From: Candidatus Hydrothermarchaeum profundi
Lineage (GTDB): Archaea > Hydrothermarchaeota > Hydrothermarchaeia > Hydrothermarchaeales > Hydrothermarchaeaceae
Direction: 5' to 3'
Assembly (NCBI GenBank): GCA_002011125.2
Contig: MTMF02000018.1
Span: 1 to 37,034, forward strand
DNA length: 37,034 nt
In this document: one piece after another, positions 16,078 through 23,713 of the stretch
Numbering within the stretch: the first letter of the stretch is position 1
Layout: the number at the start of each line of letters is the position of its first letter
Notes under the pieces: model-generated
What the model was told of the DNA's origin: nothing
Database searches by the model: none
What the model saw: the letters and a program-made list of their open reading frames with translations, nothing else
Made by a program: the position numbers and the translations under genes

Positions 16078-16536
16078 TTATATGACCTTATTTATTATTG
16101 CTATCAAGTCTTCAGCTGTAAGCTCTTTTTTCCTTAATTCCTCTACACTTTTCTTAAACTCACTAACACTCTTTATAGCGTTAGTATACTCAGTCAGCTT
16201 TGCAACCGACTTTGGTTCTTTTTTAATGAGACCATCAATCTTTTCAAGTACTCTTGTCGCCTGTTCAGCAACAGAAATAACATCCTCTGGTCCTCCACCG
16301 GTACTGATTACATAATGTGCCATGCATTTAACTGCAAACTCTGGTACAGTTATACCGTAGCTAGCACATACAGAATCTAATGCCTCTATAGGGTCTACCG
16401 ACATCCTAGGAGCTCTCTTTTTTGTAACTTCTTTATTCAGTGCTTCTTCTACAACACTAAGTATGTCTTCTTTAGTTACTGTCTCCTTTTTTCCATCATC
16501 CTTCTTAAAAAACCTACTCAGTATTGGTATCTTCAT
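16078..16536 (-). CDS. Hypothetical helical protein (152 aa)
   Basis: A Lys-rich N-terminus (LSRFFKKDDGKK) is followed by an all-helical body with a central segment SVDPIEALDSVCASYGI and a C-terminal charged coiled-coil region. GAGGTGG precedes the ATG. Function is unknown; it sits among possible assembly or scaffolding genes. Confidence 0.75.
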   Translation of the reverse strand: MKIPILSRFFKKDDGKKETVTKEDILSVVEEALNKEVTKKRAPRMSVDPIEALDSVCASYGITVPEFAVKCMAHYVISTGGGPEDVISVAEQATRVLEKIDGLIKKEPKSVAKLTEYTNAIKSVSEFKKSVEELRKKELTAEDLIAIINKVI

Positions 16537-16921
16537 CCTTTACCACCTCTATAGTTAATATACCGTTACTTATATATACATCTATACTACTTTTATCTAC
16601 CCTACCTACATTATATTTATCAACGTTATCATCGTATTTAACGTATATAACACCTTCAGACTCCCTATAAATCACCTCTGGTTCAGTATCTATTCCCACT
16701 TCCTGTATTATCTTTATCTTGTTTCCCTCGTATATCATCTCCTTCATCGGCTTCTTCTCTGGTGCTATCGTCGGAAACTTCAACATTTTCGAGTTCTTCA
16801 TATTCTTCAGTATCTCCGTCTCCTTCGCTATCTTCCACAACTTGTCCGCCTCCGACATTATCACTCCCATCGTCTCCATGTACTCCTTCACTCTCTCCGG
16901 TAGAGACTTCTTCTTGGTCAA
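16514..16921 (-). CDS. Hsp20-like small protein, overprinted gene (135 aa)
   Basis: TTG start (MTKKKSLPERV) 6 nt after a perfect GGAGGTGA. The N-terminal ~80 residues are encoded inside the 3' end of the upstream gene in another frame. The C-terminal half (IDVYISNGILTIEVVKDE) matches the closing strands of alpha-crystallin/Hsp20 domains (xNGxLxIxxxK); the domain is short, so this is tentative. A chaperone role in assembly is possible. Confidence 0.75.
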   Translation of the reverse strand: MTKKKSLPERVKEYMETMGVIMSEADKLWKIAKETEILKNMKNSKMLKFPTIAPEKKPMKEMIYEGNKIKIIQEVGIDTEPEVIYRESEGVIYVKYDDNVDKYNVGRVDKSSIDVYISNGILTIEVVKDEDTNTE

Positions 16922-17450
16922 TATGTTTCACCTCCTCAGCAGCTTTAACTCTATCTTCTAATTCTGCTCTAACCTCATTAAGTAAAACAACCAACTCATC
17001 AGTCGATATTTCAGATAAATTTAAAGTAGGTGGCTCATTACCCTTTTGCTCAGCAATTTTATCAATCGGACTTTTAGTACTATCTACAATATTTTTTAGT
17101 AAACTTACAACAAGACTATCTAATTCTTTATCTATACCAGATTCGTCACCACGAAGTGCATCCCTAACCTCTTTTAGCTCTGTAACAATATCTTTAAGAC
17201 TTCTCTTGTTTCTCATAGCATGTACGTTCAACCTACTTTCGAGTATCTCTTCCATAAGCGGTGAAACGTCTGACTCAGAAACCTCTTTTAGAAGTCTATA
17301 AGCATACAATCCCATAACTGTAGATGGCTCTTCACCGTTCTCCTTACACATTTGAACAAAAACCTTATACATCGGTAGATTTTTCATCTTACCTACTTCA
17401 ACTAGTCTTTCACCAGCTGTTGCTATTAGCATTCCATCTTCGTAGTCCAT
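16683..17450 (-). CDS. Helical protein with acidic disordered tail (255 aa)
   Basis: ATG 17450 is chosen because GGTAGGTGA lies 5-6 nt upstream. Residues 1-170 are helical; from ~175 onward the protein is a low-complexity Glu/Asp/Gly/Ser tail. That tail overlaps the Hsp20-like gene for 239 nt in another frame and is fully open across it. Acidic tails of this kind occur in scaffolding, DNA-mimic and chaperone-binding proteins. No family recognised. Confidence 0.75.
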   Translation of the reverse strand: MDYEDGMLIATAGERLVEVGKMKNLPMYKVFVQMCKENGEEPSTVMGLYAYRLLKEVSESDVSPLMEEILESRLNVHAMRNKRSLKDIVTELKEVRDALRGDESGIDKELDSLVVSLLKNIVDSTKSPIDKIAEQKGNEPPTLNLSEISTDELVVLLNEVRAELEDRVKAAEEVKHIDQEEVSTGESEGVHGDDGSDNVGGGQVVEDSEGDGDTEEYEELENVEVSDDSTREEADEGDDIRGKQDKDNTGSGNRY

Positions 17451-17459
17451 ATCACTCAC

Positions 17460-17663
17460 CTACCTATAACTGCAGTTTGAATATACAACATAATCCTCAT
17501 CTGTAAACGTACGCGTTGAAGCAGTTTGTGATTCCCACCGCTTCCAAGGTGTTATAGGGTCGACAATCCTAGGCCTGTAATAGTCTCTCTTCTCGTTATT
17601 AGCACACCTACCACATTTAATCGGGTAGCTAGTACACACATCTTTATACCTACACTTTACCAT
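17460..17663 (-). CDS. Cys-rich putative zinc-binding protein (67 aa)
   Basis: CRYKDVC ... KCGRC near the N-terminus gives four to five cysteines in a compact cluster, followed by a basic, Tyr/Trp-containing tail. GGTGAT precedes the ATG. Likely a small zinc finger that binds nucleic acid or protein; the target is unknown. Confidence 0.75.
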   Translation of the reverse strand: MVKCRYKDVCTSYPIKCGRCANNEKRDYYRPRIVDPITPWKRWESQTASTRTFTDEDYVVYSNCSYR

Positions 17664-17668
17664 TTATA

Positions 17669-17851
17669 TCACCCCATACTAGATATACTTATTGTCACAT
17701 ACGGTACAGGTTTTATCTCACCTGCACTACGACCACACCAAGGACATTTCTTAACCCCGATGGTCATTGGAGCAGTCATACTATATTGACAATAATCCAC
17801 GTCAAACTGGTCAAATTCTCCTCCACAACTTGGACACTTATACCTTGCCAT
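17669..17851 (-). CDS. Zinc-ribbon protein (60 aa)
   Basis: ATG 17851 (MARYKCPSCGG) is 5 nt after AGAGGTGA; upstream ATG and GTG codons fall within the ribosome-binding site. CPSC and CPWC about 30 residues apart define a two-knuckle zinc ribbon. One of many such small proteins here. Confidence 0.75.
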   Translation of the reverse strand: MARYKCPSCGGEFDQFDVDYCQYSMTAPMTIGVKKCPWCGRSAGEIKPVPYVTISISSMG

Positions 17852-17856
17852 CTTCA

Positions 17857-18108
17857 TCACCTCTCAACTTTTATATCTAAACGTTTTCTCATGACACCAG
17901 CCATACCTAAACCTCTCCTTGCTGCTCGTTCAATCTTACTTAAATCTTCTCTTGAGTTTGCCTTTATTTTCAAAACAACACTATTATCAAGCTTTATTAC
18001 CTCAACTTCTGTAACACCATACTCATCTCTCATCGTTGTACCTATCCACTGCATTATTCTATCCAGACCAACTAAATTAGCAAGACCTCTAATCATATCC
18101 CCTGCCAT
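17857..18108 (-). CDS. Hypothetical alpha/beta protein (83 aa)
   Basis: Begins MAGDMIRGLANLVGLDRI. A beta-alpha-beta-like segment (EVEVIKLDNSVVLKIKANSREDLSKIERAARRG) follows, with a basic C-terminus (MRKRLDIKVER). GGAGATGG precedes the ATG. Overlaps the RHH gene upstream by 16 nt. Function is unknown. Confidence 0.7.
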   Translation of the reverse strand: MAGDMIRGLANLVGLDRIMQWIGTTMRDEYGVTEVEVIKLDNSVVLKIKANSREDLSKIERAARRGLGMAGVMRKRLDIKVER

Positions 18109-18236
18109 TTTTCCATCTCCTCATCAAGTTTTTTCCTTACAAATCTACTTAAGTTAATCGACCTATCAAGTATAAACTTTTCATGCTTCTTTTCGATTAA
18201 CACGCTTTTTTGTATCAGCCTTTTCACACTATACAT
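18093..18236 (-). CDS. Short RHH-type regulator candidate (47 aa)
   Basis: MYSVKRLIQK... with the pattern LDRSINLSRFVRKKLDEEM, as in RHH proteins (strand, helix, helix). The start is set at ATG 18236 because a TATA box lies ~40 nt upstream; a longer in-frame extension would start before the promoter. The start codon lies inside the dyad at 18230-18245. Probable DNA-binding regulator. Confidence 0.6.
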   Translation of the reverse strand: MYSVKRLIQKSVLIEKKHEKFILDRSINLSRFVRKKLDEEMEKWQGI

Positions 18237-18245
18237 GTATGTATA
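18230..18245. promoter_or_regulatory. Dyad operator at the RHH gene start
   Basis: TATACAT-GT-ATGTATA, perfect 7-bp arms with a 2-bp spacer, covering the start codon of the 47-aa gene. The same half-sites occur at 33575-33593 and 14987-15006. The position downstream of TATA fits autorepression. Confidence 0.6.
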
Positions 18246-18276
18246 ACATATATATATATGTTTCTCCAGAGGACTT

Positions 18277-18284
18277 TTATAAAT
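18277..18284 (-). promoter_or_regulatory. TATA box before short RHH gene
   Basis: The minus strand reads TTTATAAA. The expected start of transcription is near 18252, giving a leader of about 15 nt. It lies just past the stop of the transglutaminase-like gene. Confidence 0.55.
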
Positions 18285-18297
18285 TAAAAAATATAAA

Positions 18298-19245
18298 TTA
18301 GGAAATTTTAATTCTTGCCCATATATGTTCGTATCCTGTAGCCTCATCTTCAGGTGTTAACATCGCTACTGCTCTTTCTTCGTCCCACCCAGCTTTATGG
18401 TATCGCGAAAAGTCAACCATGTATACAGTTCCATTGATTTCAACACTTCCCCAAATGTGACCATAGCCTTGCTTGAGTCCAAGATATAACCATACGTTAC
18501 TATATCCTTTCTCTACGAGTATGCGCACTACTAAAGGATTTATGTCATCACAATCTCCTCTCAACTCATTGTGTATAAAGTACGATGGGTTCTGGAACAC
18601 ATCTAACTTATAGAATTGCTCCCTGTCGTCCATATAGATAAATGTCACTTCTTTCCTAGTATCTTTGTATACCAACAAGTATGTTCCATCATCCTGTATT
18701 ACAAAGTCTACTACATTAACGAAGTCGGTGACTAATTGATGGTCTTCCATAAGGAACTTCTTGAATCCTCTTGCGTATTTCATGTAGTCTCCGTCCCAGC
18801 TAACAGGAAATCTCTTTAACTCTACACTATACTTTGACAAGTCTAAAGGTATTTTCTCTGGTTTATTTACTTCAGCTAATAACTCATCATACTTCTCAAC
18901 TAGCCATTGATTTTCCGTTAGTACATCGTTTAACTGTTGCTTAGTTGTATTTAGCTTTTCTTTTGCGTTGTTAAGCTCTAACCTTGTCTGCTCAAGAGTA
19001 ATACTTATCACGTCTATCCTGTTTCTCAGTTCTTGATTTTCTGCAGTCAAATTGTAGTTAATACGCTGTAACTCTACTATAGTTTGTCTGTAACTATTTA
19101 CTTCATCACTCAAGTTATAATAGTCGTACACTAGGTCATTATACTGCCTTACCAACTGGTAGTTTTCGTATGTAACATACACTACTAAAGACACTGCAAC
19201 CAGACACAACGCAATAAATACCTTAGTCCAGCTTTCTTCTTTCAC
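18298..19245 (-). CDS. Membrane-anchored coiled-coil transglutaminase-fold protein (315 aa)
   Basis: N-terminal TM helix (residues 8-25), a long coiled coil (~35-130), then a transglutaminase-like domain with Cys232 in RGDCDD, His263 in YGHIW and Asp278 in MVDFS. The triad layout matches cysteine peptidases of this fold, including archaeal virus enzymes acting on cell envelopes. The coiled coil would hold the catalytic domain away from the membrane. GTG start after GGGTGATA. Probable role in entry or egress. Confidence 0.8.
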   Translation of the reverse strand: MKEESWTKVFIALCLVAVSLVVYVTYENYQLVRQYNDLVYDYYNLSDEVNSYRQTIVELQRINYNLTAENQELRNRIDVISITLEQTRLELNNAKEKLNTTKQQLNDVLTENQWLVEKYDELLAEVNKPEKIPLDLSKYSVELKRFPVSWDGDYMKYARGFKKFLMEDHQLVTDFVNVVDFVIQDDGTYLLVYKDTRKEVTFIYMDDREQFYKLDVFQNPSYFIHNELRGDCDDINPLVVRILVEKGYSNVWLYLGLKQGYGHIWGSVEINGTVYMVDFSRYHKAGWDEERAVAMLTPEDEATGYEHIWARIKIS

Positions 19246-19478
19246 TCTATCACCCAGTACCTTTCTCCTATATTTGCTTTGTTAACTAACCATAACCCTC
19301 TTTTATGTGCAGTATCTACATCGTTGCTGTAAACAACCACAATGTAGTCAAACTCATTTATGTACTTTGACTCATATATCTTATACCTAAATGTATCGTC
19401 TTTCTCTGCAATCTCCATTAACTTCAGTGAAGCACTTTCGTAATCTTCTTCAAGTATACCTATACACGTTTTAGCCAT
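19242..19478 (-). CDS. Hypothetical protein (78 aa)
   Basis: ATG 19478 (MAKTCIGILEEDYE) with GGGTGAT upstream. Alpha/beta mixture, acidic middle, ends GERYWVIE. The stop overlaps the GTG of the transglutaminase-like gene. No known domain. Confidence 0.75.
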   Translation of the reverse strand: MAKTCIGILEEDYESASLKLMEIAEKDDTFRYKIYESKYINEFDYIVVVYSNDVDTAHKRGLWLVNKANIGERYWVIE

Positions 19479-19479
19479 A

Positions 19480-19617
19480 TTAATCACCCTCGTTATCTAC
19501 CATACCGAAAAGAAATGCTCCAATAAGCCCACCAATAGCAACACCAATAGGTCCAGCAATCACACCACCAATAGCCATTCCAAATATCATACCAGCAAAA
19601 GCACTAGCCTCGTTCAT
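19480..19617 (-). CDS. Glycine-zipper membrane peptide (45 aa)
   Basis: MNEASAFAGMIFGMAIGGVIAG... is a single long hydrophobic stretch with GxxxG and GG repeats, ending in the acidic VDNEGD. An alternative ATG lies one codon upstream; GAGGTG is 3-6 nt before. Glycine-zipper peptides oligomerise in membranes and occur as holins, pinholins and pore formers. It sits two genes upstream of the membrane-anchored transglutaminase-like enzyme, suggesting a release module. Confidence 0.65.
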   Translation of the reverse strand: MNEASAFAGMIFGMAIGGVIAGPIGVAIGGLIGAFLFGMVDNEGD

Positions 19618-19855
19618 CATAAACACCTCTATATTTCTGTTGTAGTTTTAATGTACATTTATCACAAAAACCCTGTTGCTCATAGTACTCACAAAAATCG
19701 ATTTCTTCCATACACTCGTTACAGTACATAACCGGTAGTTTAAGCTTTCTAACAGCTCTTTTTATATCATCAGCTATATAGAAGTAATCACCAGTATCCC
19801 TAGACATTTCAAGTGCTTCCATCAACCTCATAGCTATACTAATACTAGTTTTCAT
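19604..19855 (-). CDS. Cys-rich zinc-binding protein (83 aa)
   Basis: Helical N-terminus, then CNEC ... C ... CDKC over ~25 residues (zinc finger), ending in a basic/charged tail. GGAGGATTGA lies 8-13 nt upstream, a wider spacing than usual. Probable small zinc protein. Confidence 0.7.
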   Translation of the reverse strand: MKTSISIAMRLMEALEMSRDTGDYFYIADDIKRAVRKLKLPVMYCNECMEEIDFCEYYEQQGFCDKCTLKLQQKYRGVYDERG

Positions 19856-19861
19856 CTAATA

Positions 19862-20017
19862 TCAATCCTCCTCAAGTATTGTAGGCATACCCAAACAATA
19901 CTCAACATCTTTTCTTACCTTCTCCCACTCCTCTTCTAAATGTGGTACATCTTCGTACGGCATTAATATCATTGCCCGGTTGTCTTTAAGTATACCAACT
20001 ACAATAGCTGTACCTTC
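19862..20017 (-). pseudogene. In-frame continuation downstream of TGA, or gene with atypical start
   Basis: Fifty-one sense codons follow the TGA at 20018-20020 in the same frame as the upstream gene: EGTAIVVGILKDNRAMILMP, then an acidic helix. No ATG, GTG or TTG start with a ribosome-binding site is found; AAGGTGAGAAGG lies 6 nt before an ATT. The coding character is good, so it is either the severed C-terminus of the 20233 gene or a separate gene with a rare start. Confidence 0.5.
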
Positions 20018-20233
20018 TCACCTTGACTTACCAAGTAAATGAGTTGTCATATTTTTTCTCCCCTGAAAAGGTACTAACAATATACACCCACGTAAAGCAC
20101 TTCCATATAAAGACGTCTTTGTATTAATATGCACCGAAATTGGTCTAACGCCTTTCTCTAAAAACCTTGCAGTCTGTTCTACACTTAGCTCATACTTCAT
20201 ACACTTACCCAATATTTTTTTCAACCACCTCAT
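20018..20233 (-). CDS. Hypothetical protein, possibly truncated by TGA (71 aa)
   Basis: MRWLKKILGKCMKYELSVEQ..., with a weak GGAG about 10 nt upstream. Contains a helical segment then strands (GCILLVPFQGRKNM). Ends at a TGA after which the same frame stays open for 51 codons to 19862. Either two genes or one interrupted gene of about 123 codons. Function is unknown. Confidence 0.55.
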   Translation of the reverse strand: MRWLKKILGKCMKYELSVEQTARFLEKGVRPISVHINTKTSLYGSALRGCILLVPFQGRKNMTTHLLGKSR

Positions 20234-20246
20234 TTTAACTCAACTC

Positions 20247-20390
20247 CTAAATCGGGATATTATACAACACTGGTACAGCATAAGCTCTAGGCTTACATCT
20301 TTTACCATCTCTTAATCGTATACATCCTATAATAGACGTACTATATCTACCTCGTCTAACCATAGCATAGCAGCAATTTAAACATATCAT
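20247..20390 (-). CDS. Small Cys-rich protein (47 aa)
   Basis: ATG 20390 (MICLNCCYAM) with GGAGGTG about 8 nt upstream; the longer frame starts inside the previous gene. CLNCC, then C and C about 20 and 28 residues later, suggest zinc binding. Arg-rich. Function is unknown. Confidence 0.65.
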   Translation of the reverse strand: MICLNCCYAMVRRGRYSTSIIGCIRLRDGKRCKPRAYAVPVLYNIPI

Positions 20391-20394
20391 CACA

Positions 20395-20799
20395 CTAACA
20401 CCTCCTCTTACCTTTTCTTGCTGGAAAGTTCCAGAATGGTAACCTAAACAGCCAGTCATCATCTAACCTTTCTCTACTATACCACTTACCATTTTTAAAT
20501 TTATAGTCGAACAGTACATCATCAACATAACCAGAAATCCTACTCCTCATCTCTGATAACTCCACTCTTGTTTGGTCATCTCCTAACGCTAGTCTATCAT
20601 ATATATCACTCTTAACTCCTCTAATAATGAGATGATACCCTCTATCAGTTTCATATACCTCCGGTACTTTACCAAACCTATGTATCATATTGAAATAGGT
20701 TTTAATCAACTTAAGTTGTGACTTATTATCCAAATCTATACCTATTTTATTAGATAAACACTCAAACCCATCTAACTTGCTTACCGAATCTCTTTTCAT
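20395..20799 (-). CDS. Hypothetical protein with RGYH motif (134 aa)
   Basis: ATG 20799 (MKRDSVSKLD) is 5 nt after AGGAGGTCAGG. Residues ~46-55 read YETDRGYHLIIRG. RGYH strands of this type occur in archaeo-eukaryotic primase-polymerases and some replication proteins, but the Asp catalytic pair is not evident and the protein is short. Ends basic. A remote primase relationship is only a suggestion. Confidence 0.65.
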   Translation of the reverse strand: MKRDSVSKLDGFECLSNKIGIDLDNKSQLKLIKTYFNMIHRFGKVPEVYETDRGYHLIIRGVKSDIYDRLALGDDQTRVELSEMRSRISGYVDDVLFDYKFKNGKWYSRERLDDDWLFRLPFWNFPARKGKRRC

Positions 20800-21496
20800 A
20801 TCCTGACCTCCTTGCCATTTTATTAAACTTTTTACAAGCAGTAGGATAATCATATAAATACTCTGAAGACAATTTAAACTCGTCGTACCATCTCCTTAAT
20901 TCAAGTTTTCTATTATCAGAACCATTATCCCATATCTCCATATACAGCGGAGCTTCCTCATACAGGTCCCAAAACTCATCATAGTCCATCCTTTCAAGCT
21001 CTTCTATACCTGAATACTTAAAATTGGCTGACTCAAGCATTGGAGTGTCATATCCTTTACTCTCTTGATATAAGTACATCAACCTAAGTATAAAATCACC
21101 CATATTATCTATGTCATCGCAAGTTAGTTCACTAATTTTATCAACATCGCCTGTTACACTTCTATCAGAAGGTACCCATATAATACTTCGTATTTCAAAA
21201 TACCTTCTCCTCCAGCTCTCACCAGTTGTAACTAACGATAGTGAAATTAAATATTTAACCATCTCAATTTCTGGTGGTGGAGGTACAACAGGTACAACTC
21301 TTTCGTATCTACCAGCTAGTACATCTCTATATATACTAAACGCTAAAGCTCTGGTTATTCCTAAATCACGCATCAATTTTTCAAATCTATATCCTGAAAT
21401 TTGTCCAGTAGCGTACCTGTATACAGTACGCTCTATATCTCTGAACTTACTTTCATCTACCTCATATCCAGATGAAAAAAACCTTATGACCGCCAC
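20762..21496 (-). CDS. Hypothetical protein with proline linker (244 aa)
   Basis: GTG start with a weak GGAG/GGTAG site. Residues 1-65 are a basic helical region, possibly HTH-like (FEKLMRDLGITRALAFSIYRDVL). A PVVPPPP linker follows, then a Tyr/Asp-rich helical C-terminal domain. The N-terminal HTH plus linker suggests a DNA-binding protein. No family recognised. Confidence 0.7.
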   Translation of the reverse strand: MAVIRFFSSGYEVDESKFRDIERTVYRYATGQISGYRFEKLMRDLGITRALAFSIYRDVLAGRYERVVPVVPPPPEIEMVKYLISLSLVTTGESWRRRYFEIRSIIWVPSDRSVTGDVDKISELTCDDIDNMGDFILRLMYLYQESKGYDTPMLESANFKYSGIEELERMDYDEFWDLYEEAPLYMEIWDNGSDNRKLELRRWYDEFKLSSEYLYDYPTACKKFNKMARRSGYEKRFGKQVRWV

Positions 21497-21723
21497 TAAC
21501 TACCACTCTCCTTAATACAGTAAATTACCGATAACGTATATACTACACCGTTTATACATAACACTACTAAACCAGCTACTATAAGCATTATTGGTATTGC
21601 AAGTACATAGTTACCTTTACTTATAACAACGTCTATAAAGTATATAGCAATCCACATGCCCGACAAACTAAGTAATATCAACATAATACCATAAACAAAT
21701 TCACCAAGTAAACTCAGCTTCAC
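21496..21723 (-). CDS. Two-TM membrane protein (75 aa)
   Basis: GTG 21723 (MKLSLLGEFVYG) with GGTGG 5 nt upstream, overlapping the methyltransferase stop in GTGA. Two TM helices (about 10-30 and 40-65) with a short loop. Function is unknown. Confidence 0.7.
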   Translation of the reverse strand: MKLSLLGEFVYGIMLILLSLSGMWIAIYFIDVVISKGNYVLAIPIMLIVAGLVVLCINGVVYTLSVIYCIKESGS

Positions 21724-22556
21724 TTCATCCACCTACCTAATCCTATATTACTAACAGCTTCAGATGGGTCGTAATTCATCCACAAGACCTCAGTAGCAGA
21801 ACGTCTTTCCTCTACAAGACTTGCCTTAACAGTAAAGTCTTTTTCTTCTACATACCAGTCAGACAGCATTTCGTCATACAACTGATTATGGTATCCCGAA
21901 ATCATCACCTTACCTTTAACACTCTTAACCACATTAATCATTCTTATGTGCTGATTAACTGTCATTTCGTGAACATAACCTTTACCACCGGTCCTTGAAC
22001 TCATAACGTACGGCGGGTCTAAATAGAAAAAAGTTTTCTTTGAGTCATACTTAGGTATTACTTCCTCGAAGCTCATATTCTCGATTATCACTGTCCTCAA
22101 TCTGTGTATGACTTCATACAGTCTATCTACCTTATTAGCCCATTTTAACGCTTTCCTATCCGTAGTAGATATTCCAAAAGTGTTTCCGAAAATGCCAGAA
22201 AATGACTGTTGTATTCCAACGAAAAACCTTCTTGCCCTTTCTATGTCGTCTCCTTCATCAGGATTAGTTTTTGCTTCAGTATGCTCATCTCTCGAATACG
22301 GTGTTAGTATCAACTGTTCTATTAGCTTCTCCCTCTTCTCTTCATCCCTTAACACTCTAAAGAAGTTTGCAACTCTTTTATCTATATCATTGTACACCTC
22401 AACCCTGCTTGGATACTTAGCAAATAGAAAAGCACCTGAACCACCGAACACTTCTACGTAACAATCGTGCTCTGGCATATTCTCTATTAACCAATCAGTC
22501 ATATAGCTCTTTCCACCATAATACGTAAATGGTGGTTTTATACCAGTACTACTCAT
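21720..22556 (-). CDS. dam: D12-class (Dam-like) DNA adenine-N6 methyltransferase (278 aa)
   Basis: N-terminal FTYYGGK (SAM-binding loop of the alpha class), VEVFGGSGAF motif I at ~34-43, and DPPY catalytic motif IV at 180-183, in the order and length of Dam/DpnM enzymes. It transfers a methyl group from SAM to adenine N6 in a short DNA site, often to protect viral DNA from host restriction. No restriction enzyme is evident beside it, so an orphan, protective or regulatory role is likely. Target site unknown. Confidence 0.93.
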   Translation of the reverse strand: MSSTGIKPPFTYYGGKSYMTDWLIENMPEHDCYVEVFGGSGAFLFAKYPSRVEVYNDIDKRVANFFRVLRDEEKREKLIEQLILTPYSRDEHTEAKTNPDEGDDIERARRFFVGIQQSFSGIFGNTFGISTTDRKALKWANKVDRLYEVIHRLRTVIIENMSFEEVIPKYDSKKTFFYLDPPYVMSSRTGGKGYVHEMTVNQHIRMINVVKSVKGKVMISGYHNQLYDEMLSDWYVEEKDFTVKASLVEERRSATEVLWMNYDPSEAVSNIGLGRWMK

Positions 22557-22863
22557 TTAGGCTACCCCCATTCAAATATAACATGAACTTGTATCCATCG
22601 TACATCATAGCCATATTATACCACTTACCGTGCTCAAGATGCTTAATAGCTCGTTCTACCTCACGCCATGTCAACGCACTCCAATAACAACCACCAGACC
22701 TACGTAGACCACATATCGTACATATGTAGTCTTCTATAACTAGTCCATCGACTGTAAATTCGTCAATTTTAATCATAGTATACTTATCACACCTAGGACA
22801 GTACTCATCGCCAGTTTCTATTATGTCTAATATCCCTTCAAACTCTAAATCATTATCAGTCAT
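22549..22863 (-). CDS. Zinc-ribbon protein (104 aa)
   Basis: Acidic start, then CPRC and CTIC about 28 residues apart (zinc ribbon), then a helical C-terminus. GGAG and TGTGAT precede the ATG. It lies between the Cas4-like nuclease and the methyltransferase and overlaps both by a few nt, so it belongs to the DNA-processing operon. Confidence 0.75.
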   Translation of the reverse strand: MTDNDLEFEGILDIIETGDEYCPRCDKYTMIKIDEFTVDGLVIEDYICTICGLRRSGGCYWSALTWREVERAIKHLEHGKWYNMAMMYDGYKFMLYLNGGSLNE

Positions 22864-23405
22864 ACATCACACTCCTCCCTCACTTTACACCACTTACATT
22901 CCCAACTCCATCGTGGACTTTCCCAATACTCTATAAAAAGTTTAATATCGTCAGTTGTATATGGGTCTGTAACCTCGAACTCTCTATAACTGTATGGACT
23001 GAAATACCATATATATGCCTTCTCCTTGCCAAGTAACCACATATACATCCTCAGTTGCATTTTGTCGTGTTCTCTCGGTGAATCAGGTACCTTCAAAGTA
23101 GTCTTTACTTCTACTAAATCTCCATCGACTATATCTGGAGTACCTGCTATAGTATAGTTACCAGCTCTCTTTTTATAAACTTTTTTCCTTCCACCAAGTA
23201 TAGATTCTATACCTCTATCAACAAGTACACCCAATAACACTCTTGGCTCTTTTAGTGTTTCTTTTACACTTTCCTCTGTAACACCTAGTTCAGCTTTACG
23301 TTTACAGTAGCACAACTGCTTAGCATGTATACTATTTTCTGTCATTTCGTAGTCTTTTCTTACTACAGTATCCGTATATATATCTAAAAATTCATCAAGT
23401 CTCAT
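22860..23405 (-). CDS. Cas4-like PD-(D/E)XK nuclease with Fe-S cysteines (181 aa)
   Basis: RecB/Cas4 fold signature: Cys32/Cys34 (LCYCKRKAEL), GTPD (Asp91), EVK (Glu99-Lys101) and QxxxY (Gln117, Tyr121), then C-terminal Cys170, Cys173 and Cys179 that with the first Cys would hold a 4Fe-4S cluster. Archaeal virus homologues are ssDNA exonucleases/endonucleases used in genome replication and recombination. No cas genes or CRISPR are nearby, so it is viral DNA metabolism. Start coupled by ATGA. Confidence 0.9.
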   Translation of the reverse strand: MRLDEFLDIYTDTVVRKDYEMTENSIHAKQLCYCKRKAELGVTEESVKETLKEPRVLLGVLVDRGIESILGGRKKVYKKRAGNYTIAGTPDIVDGDLVEVKTTLKVPDSPREHDKMQLRMYMWLLGKEKAYIWYFSPYSYREFEVTDPYTTDDIKLFIEYWESPRWSWECKWCKVREECDV

Positions 23406-23713
23406 TCTTCATCCCTCAACGCTTTCTCAACTATAGTGTGCAAAGCATACATTTTATCGTCTGGAATACCTATTGTACATACTGGTACATCTTTATTTAC
23501 TAAACGACCAGACTTTTTTACCGTATCACATATTCTATAGTCTCCCGGATATACATGCAAACCCTCGTTTATAGCATACTTTATACAAGAAATAAAATTA
23601 GCTATATCCGACTCTCTCTCTGGGTATATCACTATTCGTTTACACAACCGTCTTATTACACTATCATCCTCTATAACATACTCCCAAATACTTTCAACCT
23701 CAAATACCTTCAT
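23402..23713 (-). CDS. Hypothetical protein (103 aa)
   Basis: MKVFEVESIWEYVIEDDS..., alpha/beta, with three Cys that are not in a zinc pattern. GAGGTAGAGG precedes the ATG. It is absent from the duplicated copy of this region at 24.1 kb, showing that it was inserted after, or lost in, one copy. Function is unknown. Confidence 0.75.
   Translation of the reverse strand: MKVFEVESIWEYVIEDDSVIRRLCKRIVIYPERESDIANFISCIKYAINEGLHVYPGDYRICDTVKKSGRLVNKDVPVCTIGIPDDKMYALHTIVEKALRDEE

Noticed and set aside
16762-17301. 179-aa Ser/Pro/Thr-rich plus-strand ORF
   Set aside because: Antisense of the acidic tail: its composition is a mechanical consequence of GAA/GAT/GGA codons on the other strand.
20018-20020. 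Selenocysteine codon
   Set aside because: No SECIS-like hairpin recognised and the context is not a known selenoprotein family.
21720-22556. Complete restriction-modification system
   Set aside because: Only the methyltransferase is recognisable; flanking genes lack nuclease motifs other than the Cas4-like gene, which fits recombination.
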